DNA from: Massilia phosphatilytica
GTDB lineage: Bacteria > Pseudomonadota > Gammaproteobacteria > Burkholderiales > Burkholderiaceae_D
Reading direction: 5' to 3'
Assembly (NCBI RefSeq): GCF_002968015.1
Contig: NZ_PUIP01000002.1
Span: 372,001-436,000, forward strand
DNA: 64,000 nt
This document shows, piece after piece, positions 53,893 to 62,541 of the stretch. The translations under genes were made by a program, and so were the position numbers. Below the pieces are notes generated by a model that saw nothing but the letters and a program-made list of their open reading frames with translations, did not search any database and had not been told where the DNA came from. The first letter of the stretch is position 1, and every line of letters begins with the position of its first letter.

Positions 53893-54714
53893 GTGCAAAA
53901 CCAACCGTCTCCACTCATCCTCACGTTCGGGCCCGCCGACCCGGTCGGGGCACTGGGCATCCAGTCCGACGTGACCGTCTTCGCCATGCATGGCTGCCAC
54001 GCCCTGTCGGTCGTGACGGGCCTGCTCGTGGCGGACTCCGCACGCGTCGACGACATCCAGCCGACCGACCACACGCTCGTCGTCGAACAGGCGCGCATGC
54101 TGCTCGAGGACATGCCGGTGGCCGCCATCAAGATCGGCACGCTGGCCAGCCTGGAACAGATCGCCGCCGTAGCGGAGATCGTGTCCGACTATGCCGACGT
54201 GCCGCTCGTGCTCGACCCGTTCACGTCGTCGCTGCCCGATTGCGGCCCGCGCGACGACGACATGCTGACGCTCATCCACCAGCTGCTCGCGCCGCAAGCC
54301 AGCGTCTTCATGCTGTCGCAGCCGGAATTGGCGCGCCTGGCCGACTGCTGGCGCGACCCGGGCAGCATCGCCACCGTCGCCGAGGACGCGGCGGAGCTGA
54401 CGGGCATCGGCTGCGGCCACGTGCTCGTGACGGGTGTCGGCGGCGGCGACGGCAGCCGCTGCAACGAGTTGTACGAGCCGGACGGCCTGGCCACCGCCCT
54501 GCCCTGGGCCCAGCTCCTGCCCGGCCCGTTCGTCGGCGCCGGCAACACGCTGTCGGCCGCGCTCGTGGCGCGGATGGCGCGCGGCGCCGGCGCGGTGGAC
54601 GCCCTGCCCGGCGCCCAGGACTATGTCACCGGCGCCCTCGCCAATGCCTGCCGCTTCGGCATGGGCCGGCTCATTCCGAACAAGATCTTCCGCGCTCCCG
54701 GCGCGGCCTGCTAA
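53893..54714 (+). CDS. thiD: ThiD-like hydroxymethylpyrimidine/phosphomethylpyrimidine kinase
   Basis: A 273-residue ribokinase-fold protein. GIQSDVTVFAMHGCHALSVV and PVAAIKIGTLASLEQIAAV recall ThiD, and VLDPFTSS matches VxDPV. However, the N-terminal glycine motif (GSDSGGGAGIQAD in ThiD) is FGPADPVGALGIQSD, and the catalytic GTGCT-type loop is FVGAGNTLSAALVA, with Asn at the Cys/Asp position. It may be a true but divergent kinase or have another role. The start is GTG 53893. hemL follows by 39 bp on the same strand. Confidence 0.7.
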   Translation: MQNQPSPLILTFGPADPVGALGIQSDVTVFAMHGCHALSVVTGLLVADSARVDDIQPTDHTLVVEQARMLLEDMPVAAIKIGTLASLEQIAAVAEIVSDYADVPLVLDPFTSSLPDCGPRDDDMLTLIHQLLAPQASVFMLSQPELARLADCWRDPGSIATVAEDAAELTGIGCGHVLVTGVGGGDGSRCNELYEPDGLATALPWAQLLPGPFVGAGNTLSAALVARMARGAGAVDALPGAQDYVTGALANACRFGMGRLIPNKIFRAPGAAC

Positions 54715-54753
54715 CCCCGCCGGCGCCTGCGCCCGGGATTCATCCGAGACACC

Positions 54754-56055
54754 ATGACCGCATCCTCCAACACCACTTCCAGGAACGACATCCTGTTCGC
54801 CCGCGCCCAGCAGACCACGCCGGGCGGCGTGAACTCGCCCGTGCGCGCCTTCCGCTCCGTCGGCGGCACGCCGCGTTTCATCACGCGCGCCGAAGGACCG
54901 TATTTCTGGGATGCGGACGGCAAGCGCTACATCGACTACATCGGTTCCTGGGGCCCGGCCATCGTCGGCCACACCCACCCGCAGGTCGTGAAAGCCGTGC
55001 AGGATGCGGCCGCGCGCGGCCTGTCGTTCGGTGCACCGACCGAGGGCGAGATCGAGATCGCCGAGGAAATCTGCCGCCTCGTGCCGTCGATCGAGCAGGT
55101 CCGCCTCGTCTCGTCCGGCACGGAAGCGACGATGAGCGCGCTGCGCCTCGCGCGCGGCGCCACGGGCCGCGACAAGATCGTCAAGTTCGAAGGCTGCTAC
55201 CACGGCCACGCCGATTCCCTGCTCGTGAAGGCCGGTTCGGGCCTGCTCACGTTCGGCAACCCGACGTCGGCCGGCGTGCCGGAAGACTTCGTCAAGCACA
55301 CGCTCGTCCTCGACTACAACAACATCCCGCAGCTGGAAGACGCATTCCAGTCGATGGGCGACACCATCGCCTGCGTGATCGTGGAAGCCGTGGCGGGCAA
55401 CATGAACCTGATCCGCGCGACGCCGGAATTCCTGCACCGCATGCGCGAACTGTGCACGGAATACGGCGCCGTCCTGATCTTCGACGAAGTGATGTCGGGC
55501 TTCCGCGTCGGCCTCAAGGGCGCGCAAGGACTGTACGGCATCACCCCGGACCTGACGGCGCTCGGTAAAGTCATCGGCGGCGGCATGCCGGTGGCCGCGT
55601 TCGGCGGTCGCGCCGACCTGATGCAGAAGATGGCGCCGATCGGCCCCGTCTACCAGGCGGGCACACTGTCCGGCAACCCGGTCGCCGTCGCCGCCGGCAT
55701 GACGACCCTGAAGCTGATCCAGCAGCCGGGCTTCTACGAGCACCTGACGGCGCAAACGCAGAAACTGGTCGAGGGCCTCACCGCCGCCGCGCAGGAAGCC
55801 GGCATCGCGTTCTGCGCGGACAGCGTCGGCGGCATGTTCGGCCTGTATTTCGCGGACACCGTCCCGTCCACCTACGGCCAGATGATGGCCGGCGACAAGG
55901 AGCGCTTCAACCGCTTCTTCCACGGCATGCTGGACGAAGGCGTGTACTTCGCACCGGCCATGTTCGAGGCGGGCTTCGTGTCGGCCACCCACGACGATGC
56001 CGTGATCGCGGAGACGGTCGAAGCGGCACGCCGCGTGTTTGCCCGCCTGGCGTGA
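54754..56055 (+). CDS. hemL: Glutamate-1-semialdehyde 2,1-aminomutase
   Basis: A 433-residue PLP enzyme forming 5-aminolevulinate for heme synthesis. [53 protein letters not shown] and the PLP-Lys motif [20 protein letters not shown] (Lys about 273) are all present. Length is standard. ATG 54754 agrees with the family N-terminus. It follows the thiD-like gene and is followed 16 bp later by the NRAMP-like gene. Confidence 0.97.
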   Translation: MTASSNTTSRNDILFARAQQTTPGGVNSPVRAFRSVGGTPRFITRAEGPYFWDADGKRYIDYIGSWGPAIVGHTHPQVVKAVQDAAARGLSFGAPTEGEIEIAEEICRLVPSIEQVRLVSSGTEATMSALRLARGATGRDKIVKFEGCYHGHADSLLVKAGSGLLTFGNPTSAGVPEDFVKHTLVLDYNNIPQLEDAFQSMGDTIACVIVEAVAGNMNLIRATPEFLHRMRELCTEYGAVLIFDEVMSGFRVGLKGAQGLYGITPDLTALGKVIGGGMPVAAFGGRADLMQKMAPIGPVYQAGTLSGNPVAVAAGMTTLKLIQQPGFYEHLTAQTQKLVEGLTAAAQEAGIAFCADSVGGMFGLYFADTVPSTYGQMMAGDKERFNRFFHGMLDEGVYFAPAMFEAGFVSATHDDAVIAETVEAARRVFARLA

Positions 56056-56071
56056 GCGCGCCAGGCCCGAC

Positions 56072-57349
56072 ATGCCGCTCAAGCTGTTCCGCCGCCTCAC
56101 CGACAACGCCACGCTGAAATCGCTCGGCCCCGGCCTGATCACCGGGGCGGCCGACGACGACCCGTCCGGCATCGCCACCTATTCGCAGGCCGGCGCGCAG
56201 TTCGGGTTCAACACGTTGTGGACGCTCGTGCTGACCTATCCGTTCATGGTCGGCATCCAGCTCGTGTCGGCGCGCATCGGCCGGGTGACGGGGCGCGGGC
56301 TCGCGGCCAACATCCGCCGCGCGTATTCTCCCTGGCTGCTGTACGCGATCGTCTCGCTGCTGCTCGTCGCCAACGTGATCAACATCGCGGCCGACATCGC
56401 GGCGATGGGCGAGGCGCTGCGCCTCGTGACGGGGGCCGGTTCCAGCCATGTGTATGCACTCGGCTTCGGGCTGCTGTGCCTCGTGCTGCAAGTGTTCCTG
56501 CCATACGCCACCTACGTGCGCTACCTGAAATGGCTGACGCTCGGCCTGCTGGCCTATGTCGCGACGGCGTTCGCCGTGCACATGCCGTGGACGGAAGTCC
56601 TGGCGCGCACCGTGTGGCCCCATTTCGCGTTCACGAAGGATTCCGTCGCGCTGATCGTCGCCGTGTTCGGCACGACGATCAGCCCCTACCTCTTCTTCTG
56701 GCAGGCGTCGCAGGAAGTCGAGGAGATCCGCAACGACCACCACACGCGGGCGCTGCGCACCCGCCCGCGCGACGCCGCGGCACAGCTGAAGCGCATCAAG
56801 TCGGACACGCTGATCGGCATGGGCTTTTCCAACCTCGTCGCCTTCTTCATCATGCTGACGACGGCCGTCACGCTGGGCGCGCACGGCATCACGGACATCC
56901 AGTCGTCCGCGCAGGCGGCCGAGGCGCTGCGGCCGGTGGCGGGCGAGTTCGCCTTCCTCGCGTTCGCGCTGGGCATCATCGGCACGGGCATGCTGGCCGT
57001 GCCCGTGCTGGCCGGGTCGGCCGCGTATGCCGTCACCGAGAGCTTCCGCTGGCGCAACGGCATGGACCTGAAGGTCGTCGAGGCGCGCGAGTTCTACGGC
57101 ATCATCGCGCTGGCCACGCTGGGCGGCGTCGCGCTCGAATTCGCCCCGGTCGACCCGATCGCGGCGCTGGTGCTGTCCGCGCAGATCAATGGCGTCATCG
57201 CCGTGCCGATCATGGCCGTCATGATGCTGCTCGCGCACAACCGCAAGATCATGGGCCAGTACACGCTGTCGACGCGGCATACCGTCATTGGCTGGGTCGG
57301 CGTGGCGGTCATGCTGGTGGCCGTCGTGGCCATGTTTGCAACGATGTGA
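56072..57349 (+). CDS. NRAMP-related transporter with altered metal-site motifs
   Basis: A 425-residue protein with about 11 membrane helices of the NRAMP (SLC11) fold. TM1 reads ITGAADDDPSGIATYSQAGA where canonical Mn/Fe transporters have DPGN; TM6 reads AVFGTTISPYLFFWQASQEV where they have a Met in MPHN. Loss of both the Asn and the Met metal ligands argues against ordinary Mn2+/Fe2+ transport. NRAMP-related Mg2+ transporters are a possible comparison. ATG 56072 was chosen because it starts just before the basic MPLKLFRRLTDN and the first helix. It lies 16 bp after hemL. Confidence 0.8.
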   Translation: MPLKLFRRLTDNATLKSLGPGLITGAADDDPSGIATYSQAGAQFGFNTLWTLVLTYPFMVGIQLVSARIGRVTGRGLAANIRRAYSPWLLYAIVSLLLVANVINIAADIAAMGEALRLVTGAGSSHVYALGFGLLCLVLQVFLPYATYVRYLKWLTLGLLAYVATAFAVHMPWTEVLARTVWPHFAFTKDSVALIVAVFGTTISPYLFFWQASQEVEEIRNDHHTRALRTRPRDAAAQLKRIKSDTLIGMGFSNLVAFFIMLTTAVTLGAHGITDIQSSAQAAEALRPVAGEFAFLAFALGIIGTGMLAVPVLAGSAAYAVTESFRWRNGMDLKVVEAREFYGIIALATLGGVALEFAPVDPIAALVLSAQINGVIAVPIMAVMMLLAHNRKIMGQYTLSTRHTVIGWVGVAVMLVAVVAMFATM

Positions 57350-57443
57350 CGGTTGATCGTCTCCCCCACGCGTGGGGCTGCACCCGCGCGCTGACCGTAT
57401 GTACGATGCGTTCTTCATCGACCCACCCGTCAGGAGCCGCACC

Positions 57444-57857
57444 ATGCAAACCACGACCGTCAATCCGCTGCCGCAACCGCAGTTCTCGCGCGCCGGCATC
57501 ATCTGGATCAAGCTGGCCGTCCTCTATCTCATCTTCGGCATTTCGCTCGGCATCGCCATGGGCGCCAGCCAGAATTTCACGCTGCGCCCCGTGCACGCCC
57601 ACGTCAACCTGCTGGGCTGGACGACGATGGCCCTCGCCGGCCTGATCTACAGCGTGTTCCCGAAAGCGGGCGAAAGCCGCCTCGCGCGCCTGCATTTCTG
57701 GCTGCTGAACCTGGCATTGCCCGTGATGATGGTCGCGCTCTCCATGCTGCTGCTGGGTCACATGGCCTTCGCGCCTGCCCTGGTGATCGCGGAAATCATC
57801 GCCTCGCTGGCCATCCTTTCGTTCGCCGCGAATCTGTTCCTCAATTTGAAGCAATGA
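57444..57857 (+). CDS. Four-helix membrane protein resembling part of heme-copper oxidase subunit I
   Basis: A 137-residue protein with four hydrophobic segments (about 18-38, 48-70, 79-99, 107-130). LRPVHAHVNLLGWTTMALAG carries a HAHVN motif like the heme-ligand helix of cytochrome oxidase subunit I and NnrS/NorB-like proteins, but the rest of an oxidase is missing. It may bind heme or simply descend from that fold. ATG 57444 has CAGGAG about 8 bases upstream. It is a single gene between the NRAMP-like and GlcG/HbpS-like genes. Confidence 0.65.
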   Translation: MQTTTVNPLPQPQFSRAGIIWIKLAVLYLIFGISLGIAMGASQNFTLRPVHAHVNLLGWTTMALAGLIYSVFPKAGESRLARLHFWLLNLALPVMMVALSMLLLGHMAFAPALVIAEIIASLAILSFAANLFLNLKQ

Positions 57858-57876
57858 GCTGAAGCAATAAGCGCCT

Positions 57877-57916
57877 TCTCTCCGGTTATACTTGCCGGAT
57901 AATAAAACCGGAGAGA
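57877..57916 (+). promoter_or_regulatory. 11-bp inverted repeat covering the ribosome binding site of the next gene
   Basis: TCTCTCCGGTT (57877-57887) and AACCGGAGAGA (57906-57916) are perfect complements around an 18-nt AT-rich loop containing TATACT and ATAATA. The right arm is the GGAGAGAGG Shine-Dalgarno of ATG 57925. As RNA it would hide the ribosome binding site; as DNA it could be an operator around a -10 element. Confidence 0.55.
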
Positions 57917-57924
57917 GGCAATCC

Positions 57925-58530
57925 ATGGCTGTGCGTATTATCCGCCGCATCATTCCCTGCTCCTGCGCCCTGCTGATCGCGGCAGGCGCGCTGTTCGCCG
58001 CGGCCGGCTCTGCCGGCGCCGCAACGACCAACCCAGGAACCAGCATGGACAAGAAAACCGTATCGCTCGACACCATCCGCCGCCAGGAGCAGGCGCTTCA
58101 GTTCACGTCCTTCGACAACGACGCGGCGCTCGCGATCGGCAACAGGATCGTCGAGCAGGCGAAAGCGGACAAGGTCGCCGTCACGATCGACATCACGATC
58201 AACCGCAATCCGCTATTCTTCCACGCGATGGCGGGCACGAGCCCGAACAACGTCGACTGGATCCGCCGCAAGAGCAACCTCGTGAACCGCACCGGACACG
58301 CGTCGTTCTACGTGCACACGGAAGCGGTCAACGCGGGCCGCGACTTCGACAACCTGCCCACGTTCGATGCGAAGGACTATGCCGCGCACGGCGGCTCGTT
58401 CCCCATCGTCATCAAGGGGACCGGACAGGTCGGCACGATCACCGTGTCCGGCCTCGCGGGCGTGGACGACCATGCGATGGTCGTGCGCGCGCTGAAGTGG
58501 TACCTGAAGGCGGACGACGTCGCGCTGTGA
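57925..58530 (+). CDS. Secreted UPF0303/GlcG-HbpS-like (heme-degrading domain) protein
   Basis: A 201-residue protein. An N-terminal signal peptide (RRIIPCSCALLIAAGALFAA, cleavage after SAGA) precedes a GlcG/HbpS-like domain: LQFTSFDNDAALAIGNRIVE, AVTIDITINRNPLFFHAMAG and GTGQVGTITVSGLAGVDDHA. Related proteins bind heme or cobalamin, and the UPF0303 branch is often labelled heme-degrading; cytosolic homologues lack the signal. ATG 57925 has a strong site (GGAGAGAGG) inside an inverted repeat. The function is unproven. Confidence 0.75.
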   Translation: MAVRIIRRIIPCSCALLIAAGALFAAAGSAGAATTNPGTSMDKKTVSLDTIRRQEQALQFTSFDNDAALAIGNRIVEQAKADKVAVTIDITINRNPLFFHAMAGTSPNNVDWIRRKSNLVNRTGHASFYVHTEAVNAGRDFDNLPTFDAKDYAAHGGSFPIVIKGTGQVGTITVSGLAGVDDHAMVVRALKWYLKADDVAL

Positions 58531-58538
58531 TTACTAAA

Positions 58539-58656
58539 GGCACCTCGCAAAACCGTCGCGAGCGGCAGCAATGTTGTTCGAGAAGCGCAGCTGTACGCTA
58601 GTACAGCGAGCATCGCAGGACAGCAGTGCAACGCGCAGCAGGTTTGGCGACGTGCC
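58539..58656. repeat. 118-bp intergenic palindromic element
   Basis: The ends GGCACCTCGCAAAACC and GGTTTGGCGACGTGCC are imperfect inverted repeats (two or three mismatches over 16). The middle holds a perfect CTGTAC-GCTA-GTACAG palindrome (58591-58606). It fills the gap between the HbpS-like and corA stops and touches the corA TAG. It resembles a dispersed non-coding element I have seen in Oxalobacteraceae (memory only). Confidence 0.65.
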
Positions 58657-59621
58657 TATTTCAGCCACCCGCGGTGGCGGAAGTACAGGAAGGGGGCGAT
58701 CGCGCTGACGACCATCAGGCCCAGCGACCAGCCGTAGCCGAAATGCCAGTGCAACTCCGGCAGGAACTCGAAGTTCATGCCGTAGATGCTGGCGATCAGG
58801 GTCGGCGGCAGGAAGGCGACCGAAGCCACCGAGAAGATCTTGATGATCTTGTTCTGGTTGATGTTGATGAAGCCGACGGTGGCATCCATCAAGAAGTTAA
58901 TCTTATCGAACAGGAACGACGTGTGGCCATCGAGCGATTCGATGTCGCGCAGGATCTGGCGCGCCTCCTCGAACTGTTCCGCATTCAGCAAACGGCCGCG
59001 CATCAGGAAGCTGACGGCGCGGCGCGTGTCCATCATGTTGCGGCGGATGCGGCCGTTCAAGTCTTCCTCGTGGGCGATCGCATTCAGCGCGGAGGCCGCG
59101 TCCTGGTCGGTGAATTCCTTCTGCAGCACGCGCTGGCTGACGTCTTCCAGGCTCTCGTAAATGCCTTCCAGCGCATCGGCCGAATACTCGGCGTCGGTCG
59201 CGTACAGGTCCAGCAGCACGTCCATGTAGTCCTCGATCGATCCTGGCCGCGAGCGCGCGCGCAGGCGCACGAGGCGGAACACGGGCAGATCGTCCGTGTG
59301 GACCGAGAACAGGATCTTCTTGGCCAGGATGAACGCGACCGTCACGATGCGCGACGGTCCATCCTCTTCCTCGCGCAGGAAGTCGGTGCGCAGGTGCAGG
59401 TCGCCGTTTTCCGCCTCGTAGTAGCGCGCCGACGCCTCGATGTCCTGGACTTCGTCCTCGCCGGGCAGGATCACGTCATAGGTCGTCTTGACCCAGGCGC
59501 GTTCCTCGTCGGTCGGATCGGTCAGATCGACCCAGACGGCAGGCACGTTCTCCAGATCGGCGCGCGACGCGATGGGCACCTGGTTAAGTCGGCCATTTTG
59601 TAGGACAAATACGTTGATCAT
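58656..59621 (-). CDS. corA: CorA family magnesium/cobalt transporter
   Basis: A 321-residue CorA channel. A large cytosolic domain (about 1-255) with a long stalk helix leads to two C-terminal membrane helices. The signature YGMNFEFLPELHWHFGY lies between them, and the end SAIAPFLYFRHRGWLK is basic. It imports Mg2+ (Co2+, Ni2+). ATG 59621 (MINVFVLQNGRLNQV) fits the family start; an upstream extension with no motif was rejected. It lies downstream of mtgA on the same strand, separated by a repeat-rich gap. Confidence 0.95.
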   Translation of the reverse strand: MINVFVLQNGRLNQVPIASRADLENVPAVWVDLTDPTDEERAWVKTTYDVILPGEDEVQDIEASARYYEAENGDLHLRTDFLREEEDGPSRIVTVAFILAKKILFSVHTDDLPVFRLVRLRARSRPGSIEDYMDVLLDLYATDAEYSADALEGIYESLEDVSQRVLQKEFTDQDAASALNAIAHEEDLNGRIRRNMMDTRRAVSFLMRGRLLNAEQFEEARQILRDIESLDGHTSFLFDKINFLMDATVGFININQNKIIKIFSVASVAFLPPTLIASIYGMNFEFLPELHWHFGYGWSLGLMVVSAIAPFLYFRHRGWLK

Positions 59622-59718
59622 GCGCTGCTTTCTCGGCCGGATTCGGAAACAGCGCAAGTGTACCCGTAAGCCCTGAGCCCGGCCAGCCCGAACGCACGTT
59701 TTCCCGGGCAATTCCACC

Positions 59719-59920
59719 AATTCGGGGTCAGACCCTGTTTCGCTGCAAATTCGGGGTCAGAGCACTTTTTAGAGTAATGGCCAAACGGAACGTTTGAAGC
59801 GTCCGCACTACGAAATCATCGTAACGCAGGCATGCAGACGGCGAAACCCAAACCCTGCGCCGCATGCGGAAATGTGCTCTGACCCCGAATTGCGAAAAAA
59901 ATGTGCTCTGACCCCGAATT
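59719..59920. repeat. MITE-like element with perfect 18-bp inverted ends plus two outer half copies
   Basis: AATTCGGGGTCAGAGCAC at 59748-59765 and its exact complement at 59874-59891 bound a 144-bp unit. A further forward copy (AATTCGGGGTCAGA, 59719-59732) and a further inverted copy (59903-59920) flank it. The last copy ends one base before the mtgA stop. No open frame inside looks real. The GGGGTCAGA motif is reminiscent of REP sequences mobilised by TnpA-REP proteins, none of which is encoded here. Confidence 0.8.
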
Positions 59921-60661
59921 TCAGGGCAGTTCGGCGGCATTCATGCGGCGCTGGATGATCGCCGTGCGGCGCGCCAGGTAGCTGGTGTCGCGGTGGCGGT
60001 CGTAGTAGCGCGGGTTCGGCAGCATCACCGCGAGCCGGGCGGCCTGGGCAGAGTTCAGGTTCGCGGCCGGGATGCGGAAATAATGGCGCGCCGCGGCCTC
60101 GGCGCCGAACACGCCGCGGCCGAATTCGACCACGTTCAGGTAGATCTCCAGGATGCGTTCCTTGTCCATCACCGCTTCCAGCATGTAGGCGATGATCAGT
60201 TCCTGGCCCTTGCGCAGGTAGTTGCGCGAGCCCGACAGGAACAGGTTCTTGGCCAGCTGCTGCGTGATCGTGGAGCCGCCGCCCACGACCTTGTGCTTCT
60301 TGTTGTTGCGCTCGTACGCCTTTTCCAGCGCATCCCAGTCGACGCCGTCATGCTCGCTGAAATTGGCGTCCTCGGAGGCGATCACGGCGCGCTTGAGGTT
60401 GTTCGAGATGCGCGCGTACGGCACCCACGCCTGTTCCAGCTTCGCGTTCGGGTTCTGCTCGCGCAGCGCCGCCAGCTGCTGGCGCATCATGCTCGTGGAC
60501 GACGGGTTGAACTGCGTCCACCAGCACACCATCGCAAAGAAATACAGCTGCACCAGGACGACGAGCAGCAGCGGCCCGAGGATGATCCATTTCAGCCAGC
60601 GCCGGCCGCCGGTTCTTGCGCGCGCGGGCGCGCCCGCCTTGAGGGTGCCGACGCCGCTCAT
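59921..60661 (-). CDS. mtgA: Monofunctional biosynthetic peptidoglycan transglycosylase
   Basis: A 246-residue GT51 enzyme polymerising lipid II into glycan strands. An N-terminal anchor ([20 protein letters not shown]) is followed by [20 protein letters not shown] with the catalytic Glu, [20 protein letters not shown], and [20 protein letters not shown]. No transpeptidase domain is present, as expected for MtgA. It overlaps the aroE stop by ATGA and ends against an intergenic repeat. Confidence 0.96.
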   Translation of the reverse strand: MSGVGTLKAGAPARARTGGRRWLKWIILGPLLLVVLVQLYFFAMVCWWTQFNPSSTSMMRQQLAALREQNPNAKLEQAWVPYARISNNLKRAVIASEDANFSEHDGVDWDALEKAYERNNKKHKVVGGGSTITQQLAKNLFLSGSRNYLRKGQELIIAYMLEAVMDKERILEIYLNVVEFGRGVFGAEAAARHYFRIPAANLNSAQAARLAVMLPNPRYYDRHRDTSYLARRTAIIQRRMNAAELP

Positions 60662-61479
60662 GATGCGCGCATGCGGGCCAGCAGGGCCGATGTCTCCGGC
60701 CGCACGCCGCGCCAGATGGCGAACGCTTCCGCCGCCTGTTCGACGAGCATGCCGAGGCCGTCGCGCACGGTCGCGCCGTGGGATGCCGCGAACGCCATGA
60801 ACGGCGTCGGTTCTTTCCCGTACATCATGTCCAGCGCCAGCGTCCCCGCGCGGAAGGCCGACGCGGGCACGGGTGGCAGGTCGGCCGACAGGCTCGCCGA
60901 CGTCGCGTTGACGACGACGTCGAACGGGCCCGCGATGTCGGCGAAGCCGCAGGCGCTGATCTGCCCCGCGTATGCCACGTGATCGGCAAAGTGGGCAACA
61001 AGCGCATCGGCCGTCGCGCGCGTGCGGTTGGCGATCACGATCGCCTCGGGCTTCTCGTTCAGGAACGGCAGGATGACGCCGCGCGCCGCCCCGCCCGCGC
61101 CCAGCAGCAGGACGCGCTTGCCGGTGAGCGGCACGCCGGCGTTCTGCACGATGTCCGCGACGAGACCCGGACCGTCCGTGTTGTCGCCGACGATCTCGCC
61201 GCCCTCGAAACGCAGCGTGTTGACGGCACCGGCCAGGCGCGCGCGCTCTTCCAGCCGGGTGGCCAGCGCCGCCGCTTCCAGTTTGAATGGGACCGTCACG
61301 TTGGCGCCGCAGTAGCCCTGCGCGACGAGGTCGCGGACCGTGGCGGCGAAGCCGTCGAGCGGCGCCAGGCAGCGCTCGTATGAGATGTCCTGGCCGGTCG
61401 CGGCCGCGAACGCGGCGTGGATGTCCGGCGATTTACTGTGGGCGATCGGGTTGCCGATCACGCAATATTTATCCCGCAT
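60658..61479 (-). CDS. aroE: Shikimate dehydrogenase (NADP+)
   Basis: A 273-residue enzyme reducing 3-dehydroshikimate in aromatic amino acid synthesis. [20 protein letters not shown] binds shikimate, [14 protein letters not shown] has the catalytic Lys, DNTDGPGLV the catalytic Asp, and [18 protein letters not shown] the NADP site with [11 protein letters not shown] as the phosphate-binding NRT. Length is standard. It overlaps mtgA by 4 bp and follows the TonB-type gene by 26 bp on the same strand. Confidence 0.97.
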   Translation of the reverse strand: MRDKYCVIGNPIAHSKSPDIHAAFAAATGQDISYERCLAPLDGFAATVRDLVAQGYCGANVTVPFKLEAAALATRLEERARLAGAVNTLRFEGGEIVGDNTDGPGLVADIVQNAGVPLTGKRVLLLGAGGAARGVILPFLNEKPEAIVIANRTRATADALVAHFADHVAYAGQISACGFADIAGPFDVVVNATSASLSADLPPVPASAFRAGTLALDMMYGKEPTPFMAFAASHGATVRDGLGMLVEQAAEAFAIWRGVRPETSALLARMRAS

Positions 61480-61505
61480 TTAATCTCCATTATTACTGTC
61501 TCCCG

Positions 61506-62387
61506 TTATCCTTCGCCGCGCAGTTCAGCCTGCAGTTTTTCCTCGCGGGTGAACTTGAAGCGGGTGACGACGATCCAGAGGTCGTCCTTGTCGGTCGAGC
61601 GCATATTGGCCGGGAACCTGCCGAACGGCGCGGCGCGGCGCACGATGGACAGCGCGGCCTTGTCCAGCGCCGGATTGCCGGAACTGCGTTCGATGCGCGG
61701 ACCGCCTTCTTTTTCATAGAGCGTCCCGTCCTGGAAGACCGGGATGTAGACGACCAGTTCGCCGTACAGCTTCTTGCCGTTCTGCTGCGGGAAGTTCAGC
61801 GTGCCCACTTCTTCCACGCGCTTCTGCATCGCCTTGTAGTACATGGCGTAGCCGACCTCGCGCGTGCTGGGGCTGATGAACGTCTTCTTCGGGCGCTTGT
61901 TCTCGTCGGCGATGCGCTGAGTGATCTCGGCCGTCATGCGCGCGATGGCCTTGGTCGAATCGGCATTGTCCTCGCCCGTGCGGCTGGGGTCCGGTTTGGT
62001 CTGTTCGGAGACGGGGGCGCTGTTGAACTGCGACTGGCGCATCTTCGTCAGCACGCTTTTCTGTTGCTGTTCCAGTTCGGCGATGCGGCGCTGCAGGGCC
62101 TTGATGCTGTCGCCATTCTCGACCTTGCGCAGGTCCGGCAGCGGCGACTGGGCGCGGCCGGCATCGGCATTACCCCCGCCGTCCAGGTTGGCCTGGGCCA
62201 GCGCGTCCGCCTTGACGGGGGCGCGCGCATGCTTGGCGTTGACCAGGATGACCTCCAGGCCCGGATCGGCCGGCTGCAGCCGGAATGCATCCGGCGCGGC
62301 GAAGCGGACCGCCAGCAGGGCAGCGTGCGCCAGCACCGAACAGGCGATGGCGATCATCAGGGGGCGGTTGTGTCGGAGGGTGTTCAC
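61506..62387 (-). CDS. TonB-family energy transducer-like protein
   Basis: A 293-residue protein with one N-terminal membrane helix (MIAIACSVLAHAALLAVRFA, including the TonB-type SxxxH), a coiled-coil periplasmic stretch (IKALQRRIAELEQQQKSVLT) and a C-terminal TonB-like beta domain (LYGELVVYIPVFQDGTLYEK, and ALDKAALSIVRRAAPFGRFP). It differs from classical TonB in lacking a Pro-rich spacer, and no ExbB/ExbD genes are adjacent, so it may pair with ExbBD elsewhere or have another envelope role. The start is GTG 62387. It sits between the exoribonuclease gene and aroE. Confidence 0.85.
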   Translation of the reverse strand: MNTLRHNRPLMIAIACSVLAHAALLAVRFAAPDAFRLQPADPGLEVILVNAKHARAPVKADALAQANLDGGGNADAGRAQSPLPDLRKVENGDSIKALQRRIAELEQQQKSVLTKMRQSQFNSAPVSEQTKPDPSRTGEDNADSTKAIARMTAEITQRIADENKRPKKTFISPSTREVGYAMYYKAMQKRVEEVGTLNFPQQNGKKLYGELVVYIPVFQDGTLYEKEGGPRIERSSGNPALDKAALSIVRRAAPFGRFPANMRSTDKDDLWIVVTRFKFTREEKLQAELRGEG

Positions 62388-62541
62388 GCGCTGCGGGGTG
62401 GGACGGTTGGGGTCATGGAACTCCCCATTCTACCGTGCACGCTGCCCTCAATGCGAGCCTTGTGGAAAGACCCGACCGCTGACGTAACCACTAACGCAAC
62501 AGGATATTGTCGACGTTTCAACGATCGGTGTCAGTCACACA

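Noticed and set aside
53884-56178. A 764-codon open frame on the minus strand
   Set aside because: It is antisense to the thiD-like gene and hemL; no recognisable protein.
59728-59940. A 70-codon open frame between corA and mtgA
   Set aside because: It is made entirely of the repeated GGGGTCAGA element and the end of mtgA; no ribosome binding site.
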